A DNA stretch of 64,000 nt from CF-118 sp035689345. Its GTDB lineage: Bacteria; Chloroflexota; Dormibacteria; Dormibacterales; Dormibacteraceae. Below, in pieces: positions 25,334 through 34,212 of the stretch (its first letter is position 1; the number at the start of each line of letters is the position of its first letter). Location: the NCBI GenBank assembly GCA_035689345.1, contig DASSLR010000013.1:41863-105862 (forward strand), read 5' to 3'. Made by a program: the position numbers and the translations under genes. The notes below the pieces were generated by a model. It was not told where the DNA came from. It did not search any database and was given only the letters and a program-made list of their open reading frames with translations.

Positions 25334-26580
25334 GCCGGTTCTATCTTCGCTTCTGACTCGGGCACCGTGAGCGAGGCCTGGCGCAGCGGCGCCACCAGGA
25401 ACACCAGGCTCAGGCTGCCGAACAGCAGCCCGGCGGTGAAGATCGTGTTGCGCGAACCCAGCAGGGTTCCGATGTAGCCGCCGACCAGGTTGCCGAGCGG
25501 CCAGGCGCCCCAGTAGACCGTCCGGAAGATGGAGTTCATGCGGCCCTGCAGGTGGTCGGGCGTCAGCAGCTGGCGCAGCGACCATTGCGTCACGTTGTTC
25601 ACGGGATCCAGGAGCCCGTTGAAGATCAGCGCGCCGCCCACGATGAGGATGCTCGGGCCGGCGGCGGCGAAGGACACCACGACGAACATCGCCCCCGACA
25701 GGGCGCCGGTGACGGCCAGGATCCAGCCTGCGGTGAACCGGCTGATGACGCGCGGGGTGAAATACGCGCCCAAGACGGCGGCCGCGCCTTCGACGCTCAG
25801 GATCCAGCCGAGGACGGCCGGCGTGAAGTGCAGGTTCGTGTAGGCGAAGGGATAGAGGTTTGGCTCGAGCATGTGCCCGCAGAGGATGACGACGCCGAAC
25901 ACGACGATGAGCGTGCGCAAAACACGATTCGCAAACACGTGCGTGAAACCTTCACGCAGGTCCTTCCACATTCCCTGCGATTGGCGTCTTTCGGCTCGGA
26001 CTTTGTCCGCCCCCATCCACAGCAGGCTCAGGAACGACACCACGTACGAGGCCGCGTCGACGCCGACGGCACGAGCCGCGCCGATGAACTGGATGAGGAG
26101 CCCGCCGAGGCCGGGACCTCCAAGGTTCGCGACCGACTGGCTGAGCTGCAGCGTGGAGTTGGCGTCGCTGAGGCGATCGCGGTCGACGAGCTCCGGCACG
26201 TACGAGAGGTACGCGAGGTCGAAAAAGATGGTGAGCACGCCGGTCACGAGCGAGACCGCATACAGCAGCGGCAGGCCGAGGAAACCGGTGCCGAAGCTGA
26301 TGGGAACCGCCGCGAGCGTCGCCGCGCGCAGGACGTCGGAAACAATCATCACCCGCCTCCGCGGCAACCTATCGATCCAGACTCCGACGAACAGGGCCAG
26401 AACCGGAAACGGAATTCGCTGCAGCGCCATCAATATGCCGAGCTCCAGCGGGCTGGCGCGCAAAACCAGCACGGCGATCGTGGGCAGCGCGATCTGGCTC
26501 ACCGAAGTGCCGAGCACGCTGATCGACTGGCCGGCGAGCAGCTTTGCGAAGCGTGTGTTTCTTAGGAGCCGCCCATACAC
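25330..26580 (-). CDS. MFS transporter (MFS_3 / EntS-like)
   Basis: A 416-residue, about 12-span major facilitator of the enterobactin-exporter-like type: RNTRFAKLLAGQSISVLG at the start, the loop DRLPRRRVMIVSD after TM2, and DAASYVVSFLSLL mid-protein. GTG at 26580 is taken as start, 10 bp after the kelch gene stop; no strong ribosome site is visible. Coupled downstream to mmsA. Likely an exporter of an unknown compound. Confidence 0.85.
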   Translation of the reverse strand: MYGRLLRNTRFAKLLAGQSISVLGTSVSQIALPTIAVLVLRASPLELGILMALQRIPFPVLALFVGVWIDRLPRRRVMIVSDVLRAATLAAVPISFGTGFLGLPLLYAVSLVTGVLTIFFDLAYLSYVPELVDRDRLSDANSTLQLSQSVANLGGPGLGGLLIQFIGAARAVGVDAASYVVSFLSLLWMGADKVRAERRQSQGMWKDLREGFTHVFANRVLRTLIVVFGVVILCGHMLEPNLYPFAYTNLHFTPAVLGWILSVEGAAAVLGAYFTPRVISRFTAGWILAVTGALSGAMFVVVSFAAAGPSILIVGGALIFNGLLDPVNNVTQWSLRQLLTPDHLQGRMNSIFRTVYWGAWPLGNLVGGYIGTLLGSRNTIFTAGLLFGSLSLVFLVAPLRQASLTVPESEAKIEPA

Positions 26581-26590
26581 AATTCGCCGA

Positions 26591-27901
26591 TCATGCCAGC
26601 TTCGCCGGGTCGGTCCGGACCGCGCGACGGTACGCAAGCAGCATGAGCAGCAGGATCACGACAAGTCCCGCGCCGAGCACGAAGGTGAGGCCGGCGCTGT
26701 CCAGCAGCTGACTCGACGGCGGAGGCAGCTCAGGATCGTAAGCGACCGCGTCGGTCTGCAGGATGACCACGGCGGTGCCGTTCGCAAGCGCGATCGCGAT
26801 CGGCGGCTGGCCCGTGAACATGTAGGCCACCGGCATCGTCACCGCGGTGGTGCTGGCATAGGTCCACTGGTTGGTGGACGGGTCGAAGACCTGCCCCCCG
26901 ACGAACTCCTTGAACAGTCTCCCCTGGATGGCTCCCTGCTGCACCTCGGGCACCAGCACGCGGCCATCGTTGAGCAACAGGGTGTCCATGCCCCCGGACG
27001 CCAGCCCCGCCGAGAGCGTCCATTGACGAGTCTTCGGGTCGTAGACGAACGCGTCGTTGGTCGAGGTGTAGAAGTAGCGCTCTACGCCGGGGAAGCTGTA
27101 GGAATCGACGATCAGGGCGCGTCCGTCGCGCAGAGTGGTGCCCACGGCACCGCAGATCGCCACCGGCAGCGCCGTCGTCTTGCTCCAGGCGTTGGTCGCC
27201 GGGTCGTAGGTCTCGGCAGTCGCGACAGGTGGCGACCATCCCGCCGAGCCCTGGCATCCCCCGGCCGCCACCGCGCCACCGCCGCCCGTGGCCACCAGCG
27301 TCACGCCATTCCGCGCCGCGGACAGATGCCCTGCCTGTGACCATCGCTTCGTGGCCGGGTCGTAGATCTCGGCGCTGGCAATCGGCGTGAAGTCCACCTC
27401 CCCGTTCACCGTGCTCTCGGGTTGCGCGAGCAGGACGCTTCCCCCGGCGATCAGCAACCGCCCATCGGTCAGCAGAGCCACGCTGGGCCCGCTGCGCGGA
27501 TCGATGACGCTGCCGGTCTGACTCCAGGTGTTGCGCGCCGGGTCATACAGCCACGCCGCGCCGGAAAGCACACCGTTCACGTCCCGGCCGCCTTCGACCA
27601 GCACCGTTCCGTCGCGCAGCTGCGCGAAGACGTCGGCCAACCCGGGGCCTGGCATCGGAGCCCCGCTGGTCCACGACCCGGTCGCGGGATCGTAGAGATT
27701 CGTCTCATTGGTGGGTTGTCCGCCCGGCAAATAGCCTCCGAAGAGCGCGATGCGACCGTCGGCCAGCGGGACCCACGCGCTGCTCGTGATGGGTTTGGGC
27801 GGGCCCTTCACCTTGGTCCAGCTGCCGACCGTCGAAAAGGCGAGCTGGCAGCTGCACAGCGCCAGGAACGCGAGCACGGTCGCGGCGATGCGCTTCGTCA
27901 T
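26591..27901 (-). CDS. Kelch-repeat lipoprotein with C-terminal membrane anchor
   Basis: A 436-residue exported beta-propeller. A lipoprotein signal ends at LCSC (Cys about 18). Six or so kelch repeats follow, seen as recurring LADGRIALFGG, LRDGTVLVEGG, LTDGRLLIAGG turns and YDPATxxW strands. Near the end a hydrophobic segment (VLGAGLVVILLLML) precedes a basic tail, so both ends may be membrane-attached. The ATG overlaps the upstream permease stop (ATGA). In this operon it may serve the permeases as an unconventional extracellular subunit, which is inference. Confidence 0.85.
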   Translation of the reverse strand: MTKRIAATVLAFLALCSCQLAFSTVGSWTKVKGPPKPITSSAWVPLADGRIALFGGYLPGGQPTNETNLYDPATGSWTSGAPMPGPGLADVFAQLRDGTVLVEGGRDVNGVLSGAAWLYDPARNTWSQTGSVIDPRSGPSVALLTDGRLLIAGGSVLLAQPESTVNGEVDFTPIASAEIYDPATKRWSQAGHLSAARNGVTLVATGGGGAVAAGGCQGSAGWSPPVATAETYDPATNAWSKTTALPVAICGAVGTTLRDGRALIVDSYSFPGVERYFYTSTNDAFVYDPKTRQWTLSAGLASGGMDTLLLNDGRVLVPEVQQGAIQGRLFKEFVGGQVFDPSTNQWTYASTTAVTMPVAYMFTGQPPIAIALANGTAVVILQTDAVAYDPELPPPSSQLLDSAGLTFVLGAGLVVILLLMLLAYRRAVRTDPAKLA

Positions 27902-28869
27902 GCGGCCGGCAGGTCCGTGCGGCCGCGGAAGGCGCGGCCGATGATCTCGAAAGCCAGCGCCGCCAGCGCGAGTGCCACGGCAGGGACGAGCACCGGGAAG
28001 AACTGGTTGCGCAGCGCGTAAAGGCGTACGTCGGAAAGGAGCTGGCCCAGCTCGGGCGTGTTGGCGAGATGGAACCCCGCCACGCCCTGTGTGTCCTCGC
28101 TGTAGTTGGTGAAGCCGCCGAGGTAGTACTGCAGGAACCCAAGCTCCGCGAGAAGCACGAGGACCGCGGCCGCCTGGAAGGACAGCTCGACCATCAAGGC
28201 CGGGCGCAGGTATGGCCACACGTGACGGCGGAAGAAATCGAATCCTGTCGAGCCCACCGCGCGAGCGCCGTCGGAGAAGGGCTGCGACTGGACCCACTCG
28301 ATGCGGCCCGCGACCACCTCGGCCACGTCGCGCCAGCCGACGATGCTGATCGCGATCACGAACGCGAGCGTGCGCGCGAGGCCTGGCTGGGCGATGGTGC
28401 TCGGCCCGCCCGTGAACGCCTGGATGACCAGGACCGCGAGCGCCAGGTACGGGAATCCCGCGATCCATCCGCCGGCCGCCCTCGCCGCGTTGCGAAACAG
28501 CGTCGAGCCGGACGCGATGCCGAAGCCCGCGACGATGCCGATGACCATGCGTCCCGCAAGCGCCATCGCGACGAGCGCCACGGATGGCAGCGAACCCTTC
28601 GCCACGAGCGCGAAAAGGTCGCGGCCGCCCGCGTCAGAACCGAGCAGATAGAAGTGCGTCTGGTGGAAGTTGGGGTCGTCGAGCGAGAAGACCTCGACCC
28701 TGCTGAACGCGGGGAACGGCGTCAGCGTGGCCGTGTTGTTGATGAACCCGCCGGCCCAGATATGCGTGGCCCAGAAGTCGGAGATTTGCACGCCGATCGC
28801 GACGAGGACGGCCAGGCCCGCCAGGATCAGCGCCCCGAAGACGGCGAGGATGCGCGAGCGAAGTCTCAT
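27898..28869 (-). CDS. ABC transporter permease, DppC/OppC type
   Basis: A 323-residue permease with about six membrane spans. The N-terminal span is followed by an extracytoplasmic loop (HFYLLGSDAGGRDLFA, a DppC hallmark), and the EAA-type coupling loop reads FSDGARAVGSTGFDFFRRHVWP. This is the second permease of the peptide/nickel importer family, but no ATPase or substrate-binding protein gene is present nearby. The start is 1 bp after the stop of the DppB-type gene and its stop overlaps the kelch gene. Confidence 0.85.
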   Translation of the reverse strand: MRLRSRILAVFGALILAGLAVLVAIGVQISDFWATHIWAGGFINNTATLTPFPAFSRVEVFSLDDPNFHQTHFYLLGSDAGGRDLFALVAKGSLPSVALVAMALAGRMVIGIVAGFGIASGSTLFRNAARAAGGWIAGFPYLALAVLVIQAFTGGPSTIAQPGLARTLAFVIAISIVGWRDVAEVVAGRIEWVQSQPFSDGARAVGSTGFDFFRRHVWPYLRPALMVELSFQAAAVLVLLAELGFLQYYLGGFTNYSEDTQGVAGFHLANTPELGQLLSDVRLYALRNQFFPVLVPAVALALAALAFEIIGRAFRGRTDLPAA

Positions 28870-28870
28870 C

Positions 28871-29800
28871 TCACGCGGCGGCCTCGGTGGCGGCCTCGGC
28901 GATTCTGGGATCGGCCTTCTGCATCAGGACGCGGATCAGGGCTTCCAGGACTGCGAGCATCGACGCCAGCACGACGGCCGCCGCGATGGCGACCCCGGGC
29001 TCGGGCGGCTGCGAGGAATCGCCTGACGAAACTCCGAGGCCGTGCAGCAGCAGCTGGCCGAGTCCCGGGTAACCGAAGAAGAACTCGACAAGAGGCAGCG
29101 ATCCGAACATGAGCCGGATGGAGGACGACGCCGTCTGGAGAAGTCCCGCGGCCGCCGGCCGCACGATGTGCCTGCGCACGATCATTCCCCACGGCAGGCC
29201 CTTGGACAGAGCGGTGCGCACGAAGAGGGCGCGCGACTGGTCGGCGATCAGGATCGAGCCCTGCCGGTAGGCGTACGCGGCGGGCCTGATGGCGAGCACC
29301 GCCGCGCTCCACGCGAGCTGGCCCGCGGAGAATGCGGCGTAGCCGCCGCTGACGTTGACGTGCGACCAGTTGTAGATCTGGGCTTGCAGGTCCTGGGCGA
29401 GGATGGCGAGCAGGAACGTGGGCATCACCCACACCAGGCTCACGACCCCGAGCAGCAGGGCCAGCTTCGGCCTCTTGGCCCCGACCGCGAAGGCGGCCGC
29501 GAACGTGCCGAACCCGGTGCCCCAGAACAGCGCCACGATGATCAGCAGGAGTGAAGCGGCCGCGGGGGCTTCGATCTGGCCGAGGATGGCGGTCTCCGTG
29601 CCGGGTGGCGGCGGCAGCTGGCGGGAGATGGCCTGGCCGCGCTGGACGAGGATCCACGTGACGACCACCACGCCTGCGACCTGGAGGCCGAGGGTCGTGA
29701 GCACGCGGCCGATCGCCGCCGTGCGCGGCTGCACGAGCGCCGCCAGCCCGACCAGCAGAGCCGCGATCAGGCAGATCAGGCTGAGGTTGACCCAGAGCAA
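28871..29800 (-). CDS. ABC transporter permease, DppB/OppB type
   Basis: A 309-residue permease with about six to seven spans. The coupling loop is FVRTALSKGLPWGMIVRRHIVRP and the C-terminus holds EFFFGYPGLGQLLLHGL, the DppB signature. TTG at 29800 is the start, 2 bp after the TetR stop. With its DppC-type neighbour it makes a permease heterodimer lacking local ATPase subunits; a shared ATPase elsewhere is the simplest explanation. Confidence 0.83.
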   Translation of the reverse strand: MLWVNLSLICLIAALLVGLAALVQPRTAAIGRVLTTLGLQVAGVVVVTWILVQRGQAISRQLPPPPGTETAILGQIEAPAAASLLLIIVALFWGTGFGTFAAAFAVGAKRPKLALLLGVVSLVWVMPTFLLAILAQDLQAQIYNWSHVNVSGGYAAFSAGQLAWSAAVLAIRPAAYAYRQGSILIADQSRALFVRTALSKGLPWGMIVRRHIVRPAAAGLLQTASSSIRLMFGSLPLVEFFFGYPGLGQLLLHGLGVSSGDSSQPPEPGVAIAAAVVLASMLAVLEALIRVLMQKADPRIAEAATEAAA

Positions 29801-29802
29801 CG

Positions 29803-30426
29803 CTATTGCCTGCGGAGCACGGTGTCGACGAAGAGCCGGAGGACCCGCGAAGCGAGCAGGTCAGGCTCGGCTTCCGATGTCCTGGCGCCGAGCCGGCCGC
29901 TGATCCAGAGGACTGCGAGCCCGTGCACCAGCGACCACGCGGCCGCGGAGACCACGTCGGCCTCATGTTCCGGCACGAAACCCTCGTCGCGGCACCGCGC
30001 GATGGCACGCGCGAGCAGCGCGTAGGTCGCCTCGCGCGCGGCCAGGAACTCCGCATCGTCCGCGTTGAGGAGGTGCGGCTGGAACATCGCCTCGAAGCGT
30101 TCCGTGTCGCGCACCGCGAACCTGAAGTAGCCGCGGCCGGCCGCCTCGAGCATCGCCGGTCCGTCGGCCGCGCGGGCCGCGCTGATCGAGGAGAGCACCG
30201 TTTCGGACATCTCCACGAAACCCTGCGTGGCAAACGCCGTGAGCAGGCCGGCCTTGTTGCCAAAGTGGTGCACAGCTGCGGCGTGAGTCACTCCCACGTG
30301 CCGTGCTACAGCTCTCAGCGACACCTGGTTCAACCCATGCTCCCGGGCGACCACCGCGACCGCGTCGAGCATGGCGTTCCGAAGGTGTCCGTGGTGGTAC
30401 GTCTTGACGGAGGTGGCGGCGGTCAT
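29803..30426 (-). CDS. TetR-family repressor
   Basis: A 207-residue TetR regulator. The N-terminal HTH is VSLRAVARHVGVTHAAAVHHFGNKAGLL (about residues 36-63), and the C-terminal ligand domain has the WSLVHGLA motif of the WHG subfamily. It heads a tight operon of two permeases, the kelch lipoprotein, an MFS pump, mmsA and the DinB-like gene, and probably represses it through the palindrome that overlaps its own start codon. The inducer is unknown. Confidence 0.92.
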   Translation of the reverse strand: MTAATSVKTYHHGHLRNAMLDAVAVVAREHGLNQVSLRAVARHVGVTHAAAVHHFGNKAGLLTAFATQGFVEMSETVLSSISAARAADGPAMLEAAGRGYFRFAVRDTERFEAMFQPHLLNADDAEFLAAREATYALLARAIARCRDEGFVPEHEADVVSAAAWSLVHGLAVLWISGRLGARTSEAEPDLLASRVLRLFVDTVLRRQ

Positions 30427-30443
30427 CTTGCCAGTGGCAAGAT
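30425..30443 (-). promoter_or_regulatory. TetR operator palindrome overlapping the start codon
   Basis: A 19-bp palindrome with perfect 8-bp arms ATCTTGCC/GGCAAGAT and a 3-bp centre begins within the tetR ATG. A -10-like TAACAT lies just upstream on the minus strand, so a bound repressor would cover the transcription start. The size and symmetry fit a TetR dimer site. Confidence 0.65.
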
Positions 30444-30449
30444 GTTAGA

Positions 30450-31115
30450 TCAGCGACCGCGCGGCCGCGCCCCGATCTGCTCGCACTCGTAAAGCACGGG
30501 CACGCCCAGCTCGTGCTCGAGGATGCTCGTGAGCTCGCTCACCGCCTCACTGACGGCGGGCCGGAGGGTGTCGTTGGCCCAGGGTCGCAGCGGCGAAGGC
30601 GCGCTCAGGACGACAGGTCCCGAACGCGCCAGGGTTCCCATGCCTCCGCTCGCGACGCGTGACTCGCGGCCAACCCAGTTGTGGACGCTGAGGATCTTCA
30701 GGCGATGCGCGGGCTCGGTGTTGACGTAGACCGTGTCCGTGCTGCCGGCGTCCGCCCGCCAGAGCTCGCGACGCAGCACGACCGAGCGCACCGGGCGCGT
30801 CGGGCCGGAGCCGAGGCGCACGCCCCAGAACGCGCGAGCGGACTGGATGGTGCCGGGACCGCAGATCCAGGTGCGCGCCCCGTTGTAGGCGAGAACTCCG
30901 ATCACGAGAAGAGCGAACAGCACCAGCAGCGCGCTCGCGCCGGCGGCCCTGAACATCAAGGTCACCAATGCACCGAAGGCAGCAGGCACGGCGCAGCCGA
31001 TCATCGGGCCGAGCGGCGATGCGACTGCGATGCGCAGCCGGCCATCGGGCATGCGCTCCGTCCTGTACTGGGAGAGCAGCCACCCGTTCACCGGCTCCTG
31101 AGATTGGTCAGCCAT
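30450..31115 (-). CDS. Membrane protein of unknown function
   Basis: A 221-residue protein with two adjacent hydrophobic segments (about residues 35-75) between a short cytoplasmic N-terminus and a ~140-residue soluble C-terminal domain. No known family is recognised. The ATG at 31115 has GGAGG 10 nt upstream; the longer frame lacks a ribosome site. It lies between the TetR operator and the divergent methyltransferase, so it may itself fall under TetR control. Confidence 0.7.
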   Translation of the reverse strand: MADQSQEPVNGWLLSQYRTERMPDGRLRIAVASPLGPMIGCAVPAAFGALVTLMFRAAGASALLVLFALLVIGVLAYNGARTWICGPGTIQSARAFWGVRLGSGPTRPVRSVVLRRELWRADAGSTDTVYVNTEPAHRLKILSVHNWVGRESRVASGGMGTLARSGPVVLSAPSPLRPWANDTLRPAVSEAVSELTSILEHELGVPVLYECEQIGARPRGR

Positions 31116-31158
31116 CGCGGGTTCGCCTCCGATGTTAGCCGTCACAATCTGAGGCCTC

Positions 31159-32658
31159 ATGGCCACCGCCAGCCTGAGCCTGCGCGACGACCCAACTCAC
31201 GTCGCCCAGCTGCGCTCCGCGCTATGGTCCGCCGGCTACAACACCGGCAAGGTCAGCGAGATGCTAGGCGCGGACGGACAGCACCTGCAGCCTGATCCTG
31301 CCCAGGCCGTCCTGCTGCGCCGGCAGCTGCCTGCGGGCAAGCCGCTGTCGACGCTGATCCAGCTCTTCATCCTGACGCTGCCGGTATCGCGCCACGATGC
31401 TGCGGCCGCACTCGCGCCGCTCTCCCTCGACAGCGCGCGCCAGCTGGGCCTGGTGCAGGAGTTCGGTGATCATGTCGAAGGAGCGGTCCGCATCACTCCC
31501 TACGAACGCTTCCTCTTCGCGTCCAGCCGTGTGCCCGACATGGATGCGGTCGAGCGCGACCACGTGATGGGCATCACGCGCTCGTCGATCAACCTCGCCA
31601 ACCTCACCATCCGGCGGCCGGTCGACCTCACGCTCGACCTGGGTTGCGGTACGGGCTTCCAGAGCCTGTTCGCGTCGCGCCACTCGAGCAAGGTGATCGC
31701 GACCGACATCAACCCGCTGGCGATCAGGTTCACGCGATTCAATGCCCGGCTCAACGCGGTCGACAACATCGAGTGCCGCGAGGGCAGCTTCATGGAACCG
31801 GTGGCGGGCGAGCAATTCGACCTCATCGTCTCCAACCCACCGTTCGTGATCTCGCCCGACACGAACTTTCTCTTCCGCGACAGCGGGCTGCCGGGCGACG
31901 ACCTTAGCCGGCAGGTGCTGGCCGACGTCGCCGGAGCGCTGCGGGAGGGCGGCATGGCCACGGTCCTCATCAGCTGGGGGCGCAAGACCGGCGAAGGGTG
32001 GGCCGACGCGCCGCGGCGCTGGGTCGAGGGTAACGGCTGCGACGCCTGGATCCTGCACCAGATCACCCAGCCCGCATTGATGCACTCGGCCAGCTGGCAC
32101 CAGCAGCTGGCGCCCGTTGACCTGGCCGCCTACGACCGCGGCGTCGGGCGCTGGACCGAGTACATCAACGGGCTGGGATTCGATGCCATCGCGTACGGGG
32201 CCGTGATCCTGCGCCGGCGCCACGGCGCGAACTGGATCCGCACCGAGGACCTCCCTGACCCGACGGCTGCGCCCGCCGGAGAGCACTTGCTGCGTATGAC
32301 CGAGGCGGAGGACCTGCTGGCCGCGATGCCCGACAAGCGCTCGCTGCTCGACCTGAAGCTCACGCTGGCCAGATCGCACCGGCTCGACCAGGCCCTCGTG
32401 TGCACCGACGGCTCGTACACGGTCGAGCAGGCTGTGCTGCACCTGACTGAAGGCCTGCCTTTCCGGGCCAACGTGGACGCATTCAACGCCTACCTGGTGA
32501 CGCGGCTGGACGGCACCCGGACGCTGCGCGAGGCGATCGCCGAGGCCGCCGGCGCCGCCACGCCGGGTGTCGAGATTCAAGAACTCGAGGCGGCCGCGCT
32601 GCGCTCGGTCAGGCGCATGGTCGAGCTCGGCTTTCTCTTGATAAACGGCTCGAAATAG
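31159..32658 (+). CDS. SAM-dependent methyltransferase (PrmC/HemK-like)
   Basis: A 499-residue protein. After a ~140-residue N-terminal domain typical of actinobacterial small-methyltransferase proteins, the SAM site LDLGCGTGFQ and the catalytic NPPF motif (IVSNPPFVIS) identify an N6-adenine or N5-glutamine type methyltransferase. The C-terminal ~170 residues form an additional domain seen with this family. The target (protein glutamine or nucleic-acid amine) cannot be decided from sequence. Divergent from the membrane protein; the start may be nearly leaderless. Confidence 0.85.
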   Translation: MATASLSLRDDPTHVAQLRSALWSAGYNTGKVSEMLGADGQHLQPDPAQAVLLRRQLPAGKPLSTLIQLFILTLPVSRHDAAAALAPLSLDSARQLGLVQEFGDHVEGAVRITPYERFLFASSRVPDMDAVERDHVMGITRSSINLANLTIRRPVDLTLDLGCGTGFQSLFASRHSSKVIATDINPLAIRFTRFNARLNAVDNIECREGSFMEPVAGEQFDLIVSNPPFVISPDTNFLFRDSGLPGDDLSRQVLADVAGALREGGMATVLISWGRKTGEGWADAPRRWVEGNGCDAWILHQITQPALMHSASWHQQLAPVDLAAYDRGVGRWTEYINGLGFDAIAYGAVILRRRHGANWIRTEDLPDPTAAPAGEHLLRMTEAEDLLAAMPDKRSLLDLKLTLARSHRLDQALVCTDGSYTVEQAVLHLTEGLPFRANVDAFNAYLVTRLDGTRTLREAIAEAAGAATPGVEIQELEAAALRSVRRMVELGFLLINGSK

Positions 32659-32719
32659 CGACCTTTTTGTAATAGGATCGCCGCACCAGTCGGCCGCGGT
32701 TTTGAGGGCGATAGTCGGC

Positions 32720-33745
32720 GTGTCGGACGGAAAGCTGGATCGGAGAGGATTCCTGGCCGGCGCGGCCGGGCTCACGGGGGTTGCGCTCTCAGTCGGCGCG
32801 TGGAAGCCGGTCTTCGCCATGGAGACCGGCCCGCGAGAGGCGCTCAACGGTCATATCCAGATCAAGATCGGACAGATCGTCCTCAAGCTCGGCGAGTCCA
32901 CGACCGGCTTGCTGTTCGAGGCCGAGGGCGGCAGCGCCTTCACTGACGTCATCGAGTCCGCGCCCGCCGGGTCCGGAGGTGTGACGACCAAGAAGATCCC
33001 CGGCAACCTCAAGTGGAGCAACGTCACGCTGAAGCACGGGATAACTTCGATGGACAAGACTTACTTCGACTGGGTCGCGGGCGCGATCGCCGGCAAGCCG
33101 GTCGCCATGAGTGGCTCCATCGCGGGGGCCACCGAGGACCTCACGATCGTCACGCAGACAAACTTCTTCAACGCGCTCATCACCGAGGTCGGCTTCCCCG
33201 CCCTCGACGCGGCCTCCAAGGACGCCGCCAAGATGACGATCAAGTTTCAGCCGGAGTCCACCAGGCCCGGGCCGGCCGGGGGCAAGGTCAGCAGCTTCAT
33301 CTTGCACCGCGGCTGGCCGAGCAAGGTCAGCATTGGCAGCTTCAAGCTCACGATCAACGGCATGGACACGAGCTTCGTCACGAAGATCGACCCTGTCAAC
33401 ATCAAGCTCAACTACACGTCGTCGGAGGGTTCGCTCGAGAACCTCCCGCGGCTCGCCAGCGTCGACGCCCCCAACATGAAGATCACCGTGCTCGAAGGCC
33501 AGGCCAAGGACTTCTTCGCCTGGCACCAGGACTTCGTCATCAATGGCAACAACGGACCCGAGAACGAGAAGACCGGCAGCCTTTCATTCCTCTCCGGCGA
33601 CTTCAAGACCGAGTTGTTCAGGCTCGACCTGTCCGGGCTCGGCATCTTCGACCTCGAGCCGGATCCCCTGACGCTGACCAACGAGGTCCGGCACGTGACC
33701 GCGCAGCTCTACTGCGACAAGATGATCTTCAACTTCAAGCTCTGA
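32720..33745 (+). CDS. Tat-exported protein with two phage tail-tube-like domains
   Basis: A 341-residue protein that begins with a twin-arginine signal (DRRGFLAGAAG, Arg8-Arg9) and a hydrophobic stretch. The mature part looks like two tandem gp19-type tail-tube domains: the first has the hallmark KKIPGNLKWSNVTLKHGI followed by YFDWV, the second ends with FFAWHQDFV and a run matching the tube-domain C-terminal strands. Tail-tube proteins normally assemble in the cytoplasm, so a Tat signal is unexpected. No sheath, baseplate or terminase gene is near. GTG at 32720 is chosen; an in-frame TTG at 32702 is possible. Confidence 0.75.
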   Translation: MSDGKLDRRGFLAGAAGLTGVALSVGAWKPVFAMETGPREALNGHIQIKIGQIVLKLGESTTGLLFEAEGGSAFTDVIESAPAGSGGVTTKKIPGNLKWSNVTLKHGITSMDKTYFDWVAGAIAGKPVAMSGSIAGATEDLTIVTQTNFFNALITEVGFPALDAASKDAAKMTIKFQPESTRPGPAGGKVSSFILHRGWPSKVSIGSFKLTINGMDTSFVTKIDPVNIKLNYTSSEGSLENLPRLASVDAPNMKITVLEGQAKDFFAWHQDFVINGNNGPENEKTGSLSFLSGDFKTELFRLDLSGLGIFDLEPDPLTLTNEVRHVTAQLYCDKMIFNFKL

Positions 33746-33756
33746 TCGTCCCGAGC

Positions 33757-34212
33757 TTGCGTCGCCGCTCGGTTGCCGCGCTGTTTGCCCTCGCCGTTTT
33801 TCTGACGCTGGTCGCCGTTGCGCCGGTGTCCGCGAACTCCGGCGTTGCGGTGGCGCACACGCCTTCGATATTCGTGCGCATCGTCAACGTCGAAACCAGC
33901 CGGCCGATCGCCGGAGCCGAAGTGCTGGTGGCATTCGAAGAGGGCGATCCGGACCATCCGATCGTGACCGGGTCCATCACCAACGGCGGCGGCCACGCTT
34001 TCTTTACGGGCCTGCAGCCGGGCATCTACTTCGTCATCGTGCGCGCGGCGGGTTTTGTCTCCTTCGGCGACGCCGGGAATGGTGACCGGCCGCCCACGGG
34101 CGAGCGAGTGGTCGTGGGCTTGCGATTCGGAGGAGGCCATGCCGGCAACTCTGCGGCCCACGTGACCGTGAGGCTGGTTCCGGTCTGCGCCGAGTGCCGG
34201 ATCAGTTCCTGA
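33757..34212 (+). CDS. Small secreted protein with carboxypeptidase-regulatory-like fold
   Basis: A 151-residue protein with a basic start and a hydrophobic signal peptide ending in ANS (about residue 25). The mature part resembles a transthyretin/CarboxypepD_reg-like beta-sandwich: VNVETSRPIAGAEVLV, then GHAFFTGLQPGIYFVIVRAAGF. Two cysteines (CAEC) sit near the C-terminus. It follows the Tat-exported tail-tube-like gene by 11 bp, so the two are probably cotranscribed and both exported. The TTG start is the best available but weakly supported. Confidence 0.65.
   Translation: MRRRSVAALFALAVFLTLVAVAPVSANSGVAVAHTPSIFVRIVNVETSRPIAGAEVLVAFEEGDPDHPIVTGSITNGGGHAFFTGLQPGIYFVIVRAAGFVSFGDAGNGDRPPTGERVVVGLRFGGGHAGNSAAHVTVRLVPVCAECRISS

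Noticed and set aside
32720..33745. Prophage or contractile injection system remnant
   Set aside because: Only a tail-tube-like protein is present; no sheath, baseplate, spike, ATPase, portal or integrase is encoded nearby, and the protein has an export signal.
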